Positions 53,872-62,879 of a stretch of 64,000 nt of DNA are shown one piece after another. The position numbers and the translations under genes are program-made. Position 1 is the first letter of the stretch, and each line of letters begins with the position of its first letter. Below the pieces are notes generated by a model. That model made no database searches. It was not told the DNA's origin and saw only the letters and a list, made by a program, of their open reading frames with translations. Origin of the DNA: Candidatus Neomicrothrix sp. UBA814 (lineage in GTDB: Bacteria; Actinomycetota; Acidimicrobiia; Acidimicrobiales; Poriferisodalaceae); assembly GCA_002296525.1 (NCBI GenBank), contig DBIA01000017.1:248001-312000 (forward strand). The letters run 5' to 3'.

Positions 53872-54698
53872 GCACCTTGTCCATTCAAAACCTCGCAGTT
53901 GTAGTTGGAGGAAAGCAGATTCTAAAAGGGGTCAACCTCGAGATCTCCTCGGGCCAAGTACATGCGGTCATGGGTCCCAACGGCGCTGGGAAAAGCACAC
54001 TGTCCAACGTCATCATGGGAAAGCACGGGTATCAGATTACGTCGGGGTCAATTGAATTAGATGGCCGAGATTTATCTTCCCTGCCTACGTGGGAACGCGC
54101 TCAAGCAGGACTTTTCTTGGCGATGCAGTACCCGACAGAGGTGCCTGGGGTTTCAGTACGCGAGGCTTTGGAGTTGGCAGTTCGATCTAGAGGGGACAAC
54201 CATATCGACATCTCCTCTCGACTCGATGAAGAAGCTGACCAAATCGGGTTGCCGACAGACTTACTCGAACGTGCTCTAAACGTGGACTTTTCAGGCGGCG
54301 AAAAAAAGAGGAACGAAACGGCGCAGTTGGCTGTTCTGGCACCCGAAATCGCAATTTTGGACGAATTAGACAGCGGTCTCGACATTGACGCCCTTAAAGC
54401 TTGCGCCGAGCGCATTGAAGCTATGACGAATGATGGGTTGGGCGTTCTATGCATCACCCACTACCACAGGCTCCTGGACTACCTCATCGCAGATCATGTT
54501 CATATTTTGGTCGATGGCCAAATCGCGGAAAGCGGCGGCCCAGAGCTGGCACGCGAACTTGAGGACGATGGATATTCGCGTTTTGGTGACGCAGGTGAAG
54601 AATCCTCCGGCGTGTCGGTAGCCATAGGTGGACGTTCCGAGACAAAGAATGTCGCCGTCTCTGACCCCGAAGATCCCTTTGCTGACCCTCTTGCTTAG
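53868..54698 (+). CDS. sufC: Fe-S cluster assembly ATPase SufC (copy 1)
   Basis: A 276-residue ABC-type ATPase. Walker A is GPNGAGKST, the SufC signature is FSGGEKKRNETAQLAV, Walker B is IAILDELDSGLDIDALK and the H-loop is CITHYHRLLDY. A 30-residue C-terminal extension (SSGVSVAIGGRSETKN to DPFADPLA) is unusual. It overlaps the Rieske ferredoxin gene by four bases. A second SufC is encoded at 57.2-58.0 kb on the other strand, so the two have probably divided roles or one is redundant. Confidence 0.92.
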   Translation: MSTLSIQNLAVVVGGKQILKGVNLEISSGQVHAVMGPNGAGKSTLSNVIMGKHGYQITSGSIELDGRDLSSLPTWERAQAGLFLAMQYPTEVPGVSVREALELAVRSRGDNHIDISSRLDEEADQIGLPTDLLERALNVDFSGGEKKRNETAQLAVLAPEIAILDELDSGLDIDALKACAERIEAMTNDGLGVLCITHYHRLLDYLIADHVHILVDGQIAESGGPELARELEDDGYSRFGDAGEESSGVSVAIGGRSETKNVAVSDPEDPFADPLA

Positions 54699-54782
54699 CT
54701 GAAGCGCTGTAGACGGGGTAGACGGGCCATTACACTCACTAATGACTAACCCGCATGTCAGCACTTTTGGGAGCGATGGCAC

Positions 54783-55073
54783 GTGCATAGCGAACTGCTA
54801 ACAGACAAAGAGCTCGACGATTTGTCGGCGGAACTAGCTAACTGGGATGTGTCAGCCGATGGGCTGGAACGCTCTTACGACTTTGGAAACTTCGTTAAAG
54901 CTTTCTCTTTCATGGCGGGCACCGCCTTGCAATGCGAACGACTCAATCATCATCCGGAATGGTCAAACGTGTACGGAAAAGTGCATGTACGACTTGTCAC
55001 TCATGACCGCAGCGGCGTCACGAATCTCGACGCCACGTTGGCCAGATTGATGGAAGAACTATCAGGTGCCTGA
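54783..55073 (+). CDS. 4a-hydroxytetrahydrobiopterin dehydratase (PCD)
   Basis: A 96-residue pterin-4a-carbinolamine dehydratase. The active-site segment LNHHPEWSNVYGKVHVRLVTH gives the paired His and the Trp, cited by its HHPEW core. FNFVKAF-like segment NFVKAFSFM and LDATLARLMEEL are also typical. It may recycle a pterin cofactor or have a maintenance role; no aromatic amino acid hydroxylase is in the window. The GTG start is 84 bp after sufC and its end overlaps the NUDIX gene by 8 bp. Confidence 0.88.
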   Translation: MHSELLTDKELDDLSAELANWDVSADGLERSYDFGNFVKAFSFMAGTALQCERLNHHPEWSNVYGKVHVRLVTHDRSGVTNLDATLARLMEELSGA

Positions 55074-55530
55074 CCTGAGACGTCTTCTCTTTCGTGTCTA
55101 CCGGAGGTGGACGGGGTTGCGTCCGGCGAAGTTAACAATTGGAGTTCGCGCCCTTGTACTTGATGACGATGGTCGAATTTGTCTGGTGCGCCATAGTTAC
55201 CGCGACGGATGGTATTTACCTGGAGGGGGAGTCAAGACCGGTGAGTCGCTCGTTGACGCTATGCAGCGAGAGTTGAGAGAAGAAACCGGGGTGGAACTCC
55301 CCGAGACGCCACAAAAAGTGCACGGGGTCTTCTCGTCTTTTAATGAGAACAAAAGCGATCACGTTGTTGTCTTTGTAGTGAACGAATGGGCTGTAAGTCC
55401 TTCTGTATCGCCGGAAATAGCTGAGGTCGGTTTCTTTGCTCCCGACGAACTGCCTGATGGAACATCAGCCGCTACTACCAGACGAATCAAAGAACACATC
55501 ACAGGTGTTCCTCCTGGGCACCGCTGGTAG
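55066..55530 (+). CDS. NUDIX hydrolase
   Basis: A 154-residue pyrophosphohydrolase. The NUDIX box is complete: GGGVKTGESLVDAMQ then RELREETGVEL. LVLDDDGRICLVRHSYRDGW and WYLPGGG precede it. Substrate (nucleotide or NDP-sugar) is unknown. Start GTG 55066 overlaps the dehydratase gene; the first 20 residues are basic (RRLLFRVYRRWTGLRPAK). It converges on sufU, with 6 bp between stops. Confidence 0.88.
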   Translation: MPDLRRLLFRVYRRWTGLRPAKLTIGVRALVLDDDGRICLVRHSYRDGWYLPGGGVKTGESLVDAMQRELREETGVELPETPQKVHGVFSSFNENKSDHVVVFVVNEWAVSPSVSPEIAEVGFFAPDELPDGTSAATTRRIKEHITGVPPGHRW

Positions 55531-55536
55531 ATGGTG

Positions 55537-56004
55537 TTACGTGTCGAGGTCGTCTAAGCCTGTCAACAACGTATTCCAGGAAAGAGTTGCGCATTTGATC
55601 CGGACTGGGAACTTGACGACACCCTTTAATGCCTCAAGATCCCCCAAAGTGAGAGCTACTGGAGAAACTGGCTCCTGATCAGCGTTGATTATTGTCTCCT
55701 CGTGAATAGACATCATGGCTTTGAATTCACGGGATAGGTCGCGCACTTCTTCTATGGATTTATTTTGAATTGCTGCGGCCATCATTGACGCCGATGCCTG
55801 ACTGATCGAACAACCCTGTCCCGCGATTCGCAATTCCTTGATCGAATCTTCCTCGATCAGGAAGGTAAGGGAGACCTCATCACCACACAGCGGGTTGAAT
55901 CCCTCGGTTTTGTGCGCCGGAGGACACTCAAGTTCTCCCTGATGACGCGGATTTCGGTAGTGATCAAGAATGATTTCTTTGTAGAGCTCTTCAAGTCCAG
56001 ACAC
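55537..56004 (-). CDS. sufU: Fe-S cluster assembly scaffold SufU
   Basis: A 155-residue SufU/IscU-type protein. Cys ligands are visible in NPLCGDEVSLTF, GQGCSISQASASMM and IKCATLSWNTLL; the spacing includes the SufU-specific insertion. The N-terminus LEELYKEIILDHYRNPRHQG is diagnostic. It accepts sulfur from SufS. It is the third gene of the minus-strand sufC2-sufS-sufU operon, 15 bp after sufS. Confidence 0.93.
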   Translation of the reverse strand: MSGLEELYKEIILDHYRNPRHQGELECPPAHKTEGFNPLCGDEVSLTFLIEEDSIKELRIAGQGCSISQASASMMAAAIQNKSIEEVRDLSREFKAMMSIHEETIINADQEPVSPVALTLGDLEALKGVVKFPVRIKCATLSWNTLLTGLDDLDT

Positions 56005-56019
56005 GTGACAACCCTCTAC

Positions 56020-57249
56020 CTACAATGCGAACATTTCACCAGCGGACTCTAACGAGTCAACTAAGGCATCAACGTCGGACTCATCGTTATATAGGTACAT
56101 CGAGGCTCGGGACGTGGCGGGTACGCCGAGCTCTTTCATTAACGGTTTGGCGCAATGGTGACCGGCTCTGATGCAAATGCCGCGCTGGTCCAAGACTTGA
56201 CTTAAGTCGTGTGGATGGACGCCGCGGTATTCGAGAGAAATAACTCCACCGCGCTGCAATGGGTCACTCGGCCCATGAATCACAATTTCTTCACCGTATC
56301 TGTCGTTCAAAGACCGTAGGGCGTAGTCGGTCAGCGCGATTTCATGGTCGCGAACGTTCTGCATTCCTAAAGAATTGAGGAAATCTACAGCGGCACCAAG
56401 ACCGATAATTTCTGCAATTGGTGGCGTTCCGGCCTCAAATTTGTGCGGTAACTCGTTAGCAGTAAACCCGTCACGTCGCACATCAAGAATCATCTCGCCA
56501 CCGCCAAGGAAAGGCGGCATTGAATCGAGAAGCTCCTCACGGCCCCACAGCACGCCGATCCCGGTGGGTCCGCACATTTTGTGACCGGTGAAGCAAAGCA
56601 GATCAGCTTGGAGTTCATGGACATCGGTCGGAAGGTGCGGCACGTATTGACTGCCATCTACCGCCACTAAAGCTCCCGCAGCGTGAGCTCTTTCCGCAAT
56701 TTCTGAAATTGGATTCAAGGTGCCTAAGACGTTACTCATAGCAGTAACGCTCACCATTTTCACGCCGTCCAAGAGCTGATCGAGTTGGTCTAAATCAAGA
56801 AGACCATCAGGAGTCAACGGCAACCAGCGAATTTCGAAGCCCTTCTCGGCGCTTAGTATCTGCCAGGGAACAATATTGGCGTGGTGCTCCATATCGGTGA
56901 TTAGTACAGCATCCCCTTGAGAGAGGTTGCTTCCGCCCCACGACCTAGCTATGAGGTTGAAGGATTCGGTGGCGTTTTTAGTAAAAACAACTTCGTGCGG
57001 AGAATCACAGCCGATGAAATTAGCGATCCGTTTCCTTGCTTGTTCCATTTCTTCTGTAGCCTGCGCCGCGATTTCATACGCACCCCGGTGCACATTGGCA
57101 TTAATGGTTTCGTAGTAGTGATTCATAGCGTCAATGACGCAGTCCGGTTTTTGTGAAGACGCCGCAGAATCCAAATAAACGATGTTGTGCCCGTTCACGA
57201 CTTGTGACAGAAGCGGGAATCTATGCTTGAGGTCTGACGGCAGTGTCAT
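56020..57249 (-). CDS. sufS: cysteine desulfurase SufS
   Basis: A 409-residue class V PLP aminotransferase-fold enzyme that takes sulfur from cysteine. Seen: NIVYLDSAASSQKPD, RGAYEIAAQATEEME, TDMEHHANIVPWQ, LLCFTGHKMCGPTGIG with the PLP Lys, and RAGHHCAKPLMKELG with the reactive Cys. It is class II (SufS-like), matching SufU. Its ATG overlaps the sufC2 stop by four bases, so translation is coupled. Confidence 0.95.
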   Translation of the reverse strand: MTLPSDLKHRFPLLSQVVNGHNIVYLDSAASSQKPDCVIDAMNHYYETINANVHRGAYEIAAQATEEMEQARKRIANFIGCDSPHEVVFTKNATESFNLIARSWGGSNLSQGDAVLITDMEHHANIVPWQILSAEKGFEIRWLPLTPDGLLDLDQLDQLLDGVKMVSVTAMSNVLGTLNPISEIAERAHAAGALVAVDGSQYVPHLPTDVHELQADLLCFTGHKMCGPTGIGVLWGREELLDSMPPFLGGGEMILDVRRDGFTANELPHKFEAGTPPIAEIIGLGAAVDFLNSLGMQNVRDHEIALTDYALRSLNDRYGEEIVIHGPSDPLQRGGVISLEYRGVHPHDLSQVLDQRGICIRAGHHCAKPLMKELGVPATSRASMYLYNDESDVDALVDSLESAGEMFAL

Positions 57250-57995
57250 GACTCAAACCGTTCGTAGCCTTCCCGCTCCAGCCGTTCTGCTAATTCCGGT
57301 CCGCCCGATTCGACAATACGCCCGTCAAAAAGGATATGGACGTGGTCAGGCTGGAGTTCTGTTAGCAGTCGCTGGTAGTGAGTAATGAGCAGAACGCCCA
57401 TCTCAGGGCGCGAGTCGTGCACTTCTCTGACGCCGTTAGCAACCACCCGCAAGGCATCGACGTCAAGTCCTGAGTCGGTCTCATCAAGCACTGCAAATTC
57501 AGGTTCCAGGATCGCAAGTTGAAGTATTTCGTTTCTCTTTTTCTCGCCACCGGAAAAGCCCTCATTGAGGTACCGATCCATAAATGAGGGGTCCATGTCG
57601 AGTCGTGCCATCCATTCCTGCATCGCCACATAAATGTCGATAGCTGACACGTCTTCCCCGCGTCGGGCAGATGCCGCTTGACGCAAGAAATTTCTCACTG
57701 ACACGCCTGAAATTTCTTGAGGGTATTGGAAGGCAAGAAACATCCCGGCCTTCGCTCGTATGTCTGCTTCCCAGTCGGTAATGTCATCACCCCTCATCCG
57801 GAGATGGCCTGCTGTGACTTCATATTCGGGCGAGCCCATGAGCGTTGTAGCGAGCGTTGACTTGCCCGACCCATTTGGTCCCATAACAGCGTGGATTTCA
57901 CCCGCGCCGATCGTTAAATCGACTCCGTGCAAGATGTCCGGGCCCTCAACGGCCCGAACCTCGAGTGCCTCAATCTCGAAGAGCGGCGATGCCAT
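57246..57995 (-). CDS. sufC: Fe-S cluster assembly ATPase SufC (copy 2)
   Basis: A 249-residue ABC-type ATPase, close in size to typical SufC. Walker A is GPNGSGKST (Ser in place of Ala in copy 1), the signature is FSGGEKKRNEILQLA, Walker B is FAVLDETDSGLDVDALR, and the H-loop is LLITHYQRLLTE. It is the first gene of the minus-strand sufC2-sufS-sufU operon. The start at 57995 lies 33 bp from a dyad resembling those at sufB and sufD. Having two sufC genes flanking one SUF locus is uncommon. Confidence 0.93.
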   Translation of the reverse strand: MASPLFEIEALEVRAVEGPDILHGVDLTIGAGEIHAVMGPNGSGKSTLATTLMGSPEYEVTAGHLRMRGDDITDWEADIRAKAGMFLAFQYPQEISGVSVRNFLRQAASARRGEDVSAIDIYVAMQEWMARLDMDPSFMDRYLNEGFSGGEKKRNEILQLAILEPEFAVLDETDSGLDVDALRVVANGVREVHDSRPEMGVLLITHYQRLLTELQPDHVHILFDGRIVESGGPELAERLEREGYERFES

Positions 57996-58027
57996 ATAAA
58001 CGATTCTATGGGCGCAGCAGGAATTAA

Positions 58028-58043
58028 CACTGTCTCAATAGTG
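58028..58043. promoter_or_regulatory. putative suf operator 3, upstream of sufC2
   Basis: CACTGTCTCAATAGTG is an imperfect dyad whose core ACTGT-CTCA-ATAGT differs by one base from ACTAT-N4-ATAGT. It lies 33-48 bp before the sufC2 start. The shared core with the sufB and sufD sites supports a common regulator. Confidence 0.5.
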
Positions 58044-58084
58044 CAAATTGGGTCTACATAATCGCAATTGGAGTCAGTCAAAGA

Positions 58085-59437
58085 TCAACTGAGGAAGTCG
58101 TGACAAACATCAATCCAAAATTGGGTAGTCAAACTAAGCGATTCGACATCTATCCGCTCATTGTGTCCGTGAAAACGGCTCATGAAGTCACTGGACTTCA
58201 AGTCGGGGCTGAATAGACCGGCCCCATATGCAATTGAGCCGAGATTCCGATACACGCGTGCGTCAGTGAAGCCAACTATGAGTTGAGGGACAAGTCGTGC
58301 GCTTGGGAAAGGTTGATTCACAGCTTTCTGAATTGTGTCCCACATGGGGTTATCTATTCGGCTGATACTTGCAGGGTCGTTCATGATGATCTCGACATCA
58401 ACTTGATCGGCTAAGTCACCCAAAGCAGCATCCAAATGTGCCTGGACTTCGGCTCCCGACTCACCGGGCAAAGTTCGTATATCAACGTTGACATCGATTT
58501 GATCCGGAATGACATTGGTTTTCATCCGTCGGTCCGATTCAACGACGTTTGGCGAAAAAGTAGTGTGGGTGCAGCTATAAAAATGACGAGCGAGCCCTTC
58601 GACTGGATGCGCGTCCAACCAATCTTCGATTTTTGATTCATCGAGCATGATCGATTTTGTCTCGTCGTCGACGTCCAAAATATCGACCTGCTGACGCCAC
58701 AGCTCATGAAATTGCGGTGGAGGTCGGTATTCAGCAAGACGTTGAACAACGCCTGCAGCTCTCACTAACGCATTATCTGATTTAAATGGTGCTGAACCAT
58801 GTCCGGGGGTTCCTTTGATTCGTAGTTGTCGCCAGGCGACACCCTTTTCGCCGACGTTCATCCCTATGTGCGGATTATCTGGGTTGCCAGTATGCAATCC
58901 ACCATTTTCTGTGAGTACGTAGTCGGCCATAATTGCCTCAGGGTGGTGGTCGGCCATCCACTGAGCGCCGTGCGCTGAACCCGACTCCTCGTCGGCTACA
59001 GCGAAGTAGATGAAATCTCCGGTGGGCCGAAAGCCACTTTGGGCTAAGTGCTTGAAGGCGACTGCCTGCGACGATGTCAGATTGAGCATGTCGACTGCAC
59101 CGCGGCCCCAAACCTCTCCGTCAACAAGGTCCCCCCCGAAGGGATCGCGGTCCCACCCATCTGGATTTACAGGAACGACATCAGTGTGGCCCATCAAACA
59201 CAAGCTTGGGGCGTTGGGGTCTGTGCCGGCGATCCGGGCTACTAATGATTTCCTGCCTGGCGTGGGTTCGAACGTCTCAATATCGATGCCAGGTCCTTCG
59301 AGAAATGTTTCCAAAGCATCGCTATTGCGGACTTCGTTTCCAGAAGTGGGGGTCCCGTCGTTTACGCATGCATTCCTGATCAGAGTCTGTAAAAGCTCAA
59401 CTGTTGTTTGTGTGCGGGCTTCTTTGTCACTGGCCAT
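58085..59437 (-). CDS. M20-family metallopeptidase
   Basis: A 450-residue M20/M25/M40-type amidohydrolase. Metal ligands are seen in LCLMGHTDVVPVNP (His, Asp), GRGAVDMLN (Asp), FAVADEESGSAHGAQW (Glu pair) and late SRFHGHNERIDVESL (His). An internal dimerisation domain starts near GVAWRQLRIKGTPGHGSAPF. The substrate could be a peptide or an acylated amino acid. The frame is open to 59482; ATG 59437 (MASDKEARTQTTVELLQ) is favoured. Confidence 0.9.
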   Translation of the reverse strand: MASDKEARTQTTVELLQTLIRNACVNDGTPTSGNEVRNSDALETFLEGPGIDIETFEPTPGRKSLVARIAGTDPNAPSLCLMGHTDVVPVNPDGWDRDPFGGDLVDGEVWGRGAVDMLNLTSSQAVAFKHLAQSGFRPTGDFIYFAVADEESGSAHGAQWMADHHPEAIMADYVLTENGGLHTGNPDNPHIGMNVGEKGVAWRQLRIKGTPGHGSAPFKSDNALVRAAGVVQRLAEYRPPPQFHELWRQQVDILDVDDETKSIMLDESKIEDWLDAHPVEGLARHFYSCTHTTFSPNVVESDRRMKTNVIPDQIDVNVDIRTLPGESGAEVQAHLDAALGDLADQVDVEIIMNDPASISRIDNPMWDTIQKAVNQPFPSARLVPQLIVGFTDARVYRNLGSIAYGAGLFSPDLKSSDFMSRFHGHNERIDVESLSLTTQFWIDVCHDFLS

Positions 59438-59550
59438 TAAATGAGCGTAGAGCCATTGGCGATGCGATGCCGGATATCTCAAGGAGCTCTCAAAATAAAC
59501 ACCCCACAGGGATGTAAGGCGTATTGACTGCTGTGTGATGGAATGACGGG

Positions 59551-60972
59551 GTGATTAACGAGACGTTGTGCGATATGACGGCACTGGAGATGCGGCATTC
59601 ATTGCTACAGGGGGACATCAGTGCGCGAGAGTTGTTGGCTGCTCATCTAGCCAGAATCGAACGAATCAATCCAGAACTTAATGCCATCGTAACCCTTGTC
59701 CCAGAACTAGCTAAGGACAGTGCTGACAAGGCTGACAACGCATTTGCTCGAGGTGAGCCCCTTGGTTTGTTGCATGGATTGCCGGTCGCTCATAAAGACC
59801 TAGTCGACACCGCCGGGGTTCTTACCACTTTAGGTTCCCCCATCTATAGAAACCGTGTACCTGATGAAGACGATCTGATTGTCGAGCGTATGCGAAACGC
59901 AGGCGCGGTCATGGTGGGCAAAACGAATACGCCCGAATTTGGTGCAGGTTCCCAAACTTTTAACCAAGTATTCGGGGTGACGTCGAACCCCTATGACACC
60001 TCGCGGACGTGTGGTGGAAGCAGCGGGGGAGCAGCGGTAGCGCTAGCGGCTCGCATGTTGCCGCTAGCGGACGGCTCTGACCTCGGTGGATCGCTACGTA
60101 ACCCGGCAGCGTTTTGCAATGTGGTCGGCTTTAGGCCCTCAGCGGGCCGTGTTCCTTCCGTCCCTAATACGAATCTCTGGCTTCATATGGCTACCAAAGG
60201 ACCTATGGCTCGGACCGTGAGCGACATCGCTTTATTTATGCAGGTCATAGCCGGGCCACACCAACTTGCTCCGCACTCGAACTCAGAATCGCCAGACCTA
60301 TTCGGCGGGTCCCTGGAGAGAGACTTTCGGGGGGTAAAAGTCGCATGGTCTCCAGACTTGGGAGGTCTGCCGGTGGATCCGGCGATACGAAAGGCCCTCG
60401 CGGGCACTCCGGACGTACTTTCGGATTTAGGTTGTGACGTCGTCGAGGAATGGCCTGACCTTTCTGCGGCTCCGGAAATCTTTCAGACACTTCGAGCTGG
60501 AATTTTCGCCCATAGCTATGCCCCGTTGTTGGAAAAACATAGAGATCAGTTAAAGGAAACTGTTGTATGGAATGCCGAAAAAGGGCTTTCCATGAGCATG
60601 AAAGATCACGTTGATGCGTGCTATCAGCAAGCGCGAATGTTTGCTGAGTTACAAGACTTTATGAGCGATATTGAGTTCTTGGCTTGTCCGGTCACTCAGG
60701 TGCCACCGTTTGCCAAAGGAATCGAATACATCAAAGAGATCGAGGGCATCCATTTCGACACTTACCTTGATTGGATGCGGTCGTGCAGTGACATCACCAC
60801 TACAACTCACCCGGCCATATCAGTGCCCGCCTCTTTTACAGAAGACGGTCTCCCAGTCGGACTGCAGCTGGTCGGCCGCAGTCTTAAAGATCGTTCGGTT
60901 TTAGAACTTGCATACGCCTACGAACAGACAACTCGAATAGGAGAACACAGACCCCCGCTGTTGGATTCCTAG
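59551..60972 (+). CDS. amidase signature (AS) family enzyme
   Basis: A 473-residue amidase with a Ser-cisSer-Lys triad. The Lys is in HGLPVAHKDLVDTAG, the Gly/Ser-rich core is TSRTCGGSSGGAAVALAARM, and the nucleophile is in DGSDLGGSLRNPAAFCN. The C-terminus has HPAISVPASFTEDGLPVG. Substrates include simple amides and aryl or cyclic amides; the target is unknown. The start is GTG 59551, divergent from the M20 peptidase. Confidence 0.93.
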   Translation: MINETLCDMTALEMRHSLLQGDISARELLAAHLARIERINPELNAIVTLVPELAKDSADKADNAFARGEPLGLLHGLPVAHKDLVDTAGVLTTLGSPIYRNRVPDEDDLIVERMRNAGAVMVGKTNTPEFGAGSQTFNQVFGVTSNPYDTSRTCGGSSGGAAVALAARMLPLADGSDLGGSLRNPAAFCNVVGFRPSAGRVPSVPNTNLWLHMATKGPMARTVSDIALFMQVIAGPHQLAPHSNSESPDLFGGSLERDFRGVKVAWSPDLGGLPVDPAIRKALAGTPDVLSDLGCDVVEEWPDLSAAPEIFQTLRAGIFAHSYAPLLEKHRDQLKETVVWNAEKGLSMSMKDHVDACYQQARMFAELQDFMSDIEFLACPVTQVPPFAKGIEYIKEIEGIHFDTYLDWMRSCSDITTTTHPAISVPASFTEDGLPVGLQLVGRSLKDRSVLELAYAYEQTTRIGEHRPPLLDS

Positions 60973-61133
60973 TTGCATGAAGTAAACCGGAAGTTAGATT
61001 CACTCGAAATATTTTTTGCGTTCCCGGTCCGTTGGCGCCGACTCGGGTGCTTTGGCTTGACCGTAGCAGCGGGGCAATGGCTAGTGTCCACGCTGGTAGT
61101 TCTGTGAAATGAGCGAGGGTAGTGTTAGCTCTC

Positions 61134-62087
61134 GTGACTGAACTCGCAATCGAAGCGCGCAACCTGGTGCGATCGTTTGGTGATAACCACGCAGTTGACG
61201 GAGTCAATCTGACGGTTTCCAGAGGCGAAATTTATGGGTTTTTGGGACCCAACGGTGCCGGCAAATCAACGACGGTGAGAGTTCTTTGCACGTTACTTTC
61301 ACCAAGCAACGGATCAGCATCTGTTGCGGGCTACGACGTAGTGAAAGACGCCGCGAAAGTGAGAGTGCGCATAGGCGTAGCGCTTCAAGAAGCGGCGCTT
61401 GATGACAAGCAAAGCGGCCGAGAAATCTTGGAGCTGCAGGCCCGACTTTTCGGTCTCAGCGCCTCGGACCGAGTCGAACGTGTTGAACGGTCAATAGAAC
61501 TAGCGGACCTAGATGACGCGATTGACGAATGGGTGGAAACTTATAGCGGCGGAATGAAACGGAGACTCGACCTAGCAGCGAGTCTGATCCACGACCCCGA
61601 GGTCTTGTTCTTGGATGAACCGACTACAGGGCTTGATCCGGTGAGCAGGGTGCGAGTCTGGGACGAAGTGAGACGGCTGAATCAAAAATTTGGTGTCACC
61701 GTTTTCTTAACCACCCAGTATTTGGAGGAAGCTGACGCGCTTGCGGATCGAGTCGGCATTATTGATCAAGGCCGAATTGTTCAAGAAGGCACCCCTTCGG
61801 ACCTAAAACGCAGCGTGGGCGCTGACGTTATTGTTGTCAACTTGACAGACAATTTGGAACAAGCTGTCGCCGCAGCAGAAGCGTTACCAGCTGTCGAAGA
61901 GGTCACAACGGGTCCGCAGGGTCTCACTATCTCCACGGCTGATGGAGCAGGCCTTGTCGCCGAGGTCGCTGTAGCCTTCAGCCGACAAGGGATTTCGCCC
62001 CAATCGTTGACGGTGCGCACACCCTCACTGGACGACGTTTTCCTTCGCGCAACGGGTCACCGACTGTCTCATGAGGTCGATGAATGA
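61134..62087 (+). CDS. ABC transporter ATP-binding protein (DrrA-like)
   Basis: A 317-residue exporter ATPase. Walker A is GPNGAGKSTT, the signature is YSGGMKRRLDLAASL, Walker B is VLFLDEPTTGLDPVS, and a C-terminal domain follows TQYLEEADALADRVG, as in daunorubicin-resistance DrrA proteins. GTG 61134 (MTELAIEARNLVRSFGDN) is preferred to GTG 61122. The stop overlaps the permease start by four bases. Confidence 0.92.
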   Translation: MTELAIEARNLVRSFGDNHAVDGVNLTVSRGEIYGFLGPNGAGKSTTVRVLCTLLSPSNGSASVAGYDVVKDAAKVRVRIGVALQEAALDDKQSGREILELQARLFGLSASDRVERVERSIELADLDDAIDEWVETYSGGMKRRLDLAASLIHDPEVLFLDEPTTGLDPVSRVRVWDEVRRLNQKFGVTVFLTTQYLEEADALADRVGIIDQGRIVQEGTPSDLKRSVGADVIVVNLTDNLEQAVAAAEALPAVEEVTTGPQGLTISTADGAGLVAEVAVAFSRQGISPQSLTVRTPSLDDVFLRATGHRLSHEVDE

Positions 62088-62875
62088 CGAGTCAACGCGA
62101 GCCGATCGCACAACGAAATACATTTGTCGGAGACATTAGAACAGTCGCTCGTCGGGCTATTCGGAGTCTCTCTCGGGAGCCAGAATTCATCGGACCAGCA
62201 TTAGCAATTCCCATCTTCTTTTTCGTTGTCAACATCGGCGCTCTTGAAGCATTCGTGGAACGACAGCCAGGGATTGATTACCGTGCATTTCAGTTGCCGG
62301 TAGCAATCGTTTTCGCAGTTACGGGAATATCAAGAGCAAACATGCTGGTGACCGATATCCAGACCGGATACTTAGACCGAATGCTCGTTACACCCATACG
62401 TCGAGTGTCGCTACTCCTTGGCCTGATGATCGCGGACATCGTGTTGGCCTTTGCTTTGGCAACAATTGTCTTACTTCTCGGGTTCGCCGTCGGGGTGAGT
62501 TTTGGAACGGGCGCTGCTGGTTTATTGGTCTTTGTTGTGTTATCGATGGCTTGGAGTCTTACCTTTACCGGTTTCCCGTACACAATTGCTCTTCGAACCG
62601 GTAACCCGGCTGCAGTGAACTCTGCCTTCCTGATTTTCTTCCCGTTCGCGTTTCTTACCCCCAGCTTTTTGCCCCGGGAGCTGATGAGCGGATGGCTGAA
62701 AACAGTCGCTGCTTGGAACCCCGTGACTTACCTGCTCGAGGGTATGCGATCCGTTCTCTCGGACGGTTGGGAATACGACTTGTTGCTCAAGGCGGTCGCG
62801 GCCATAGTCGGACTGGGGTTAGTCACATTTACTATGGCGTTCCGTGCCCTGGGCCGTCGCGTGGCAACGGGTTAG
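62084..62875 (+). CDS. ABC-2 type transporter permease
   Basis: A 263-residue inner-membrane protein with six hydrophobic segments of the ABC-2 type (DrrB-like). Seen: RRAIRSLSREPEFIGPALAI, DIQTGYLDRMLVTPIRR and a late FPFAFLTPSFLPRELMSGWL, typical of the family. It partners the DrrA-like ATPase through a 4-bp overlap. Likely exports a hydrophobic drug or lipid. It ends 4 bp before the end of the opposing MBL gene. Confidence 0.9.
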   Translation: MTSQREPIAQRNTFVGDIRTVARRAIRSLSREPEFIGPALAIPIFFFVVNIGALEAFVERQPGIDYRAFQLPVAIVFAVTGISRANMLVTDIQTGYLDRMLVTPIRRVSLLLGLMIADIVLAFALATIVLLLGFAVGVSFGTGAAGLLVFVVLSMAWSLTFTGFPYTIALRTGNPAAVNSAFLIFFPFAFLTPSFLPRELMSGWLKTVAAWNPVTYLLEGMRSVLSDGWEYDLLLKAVAAIVGLGLVTFTMAFRALGRRVATG

Positions 62876-62879
62876 ATCT

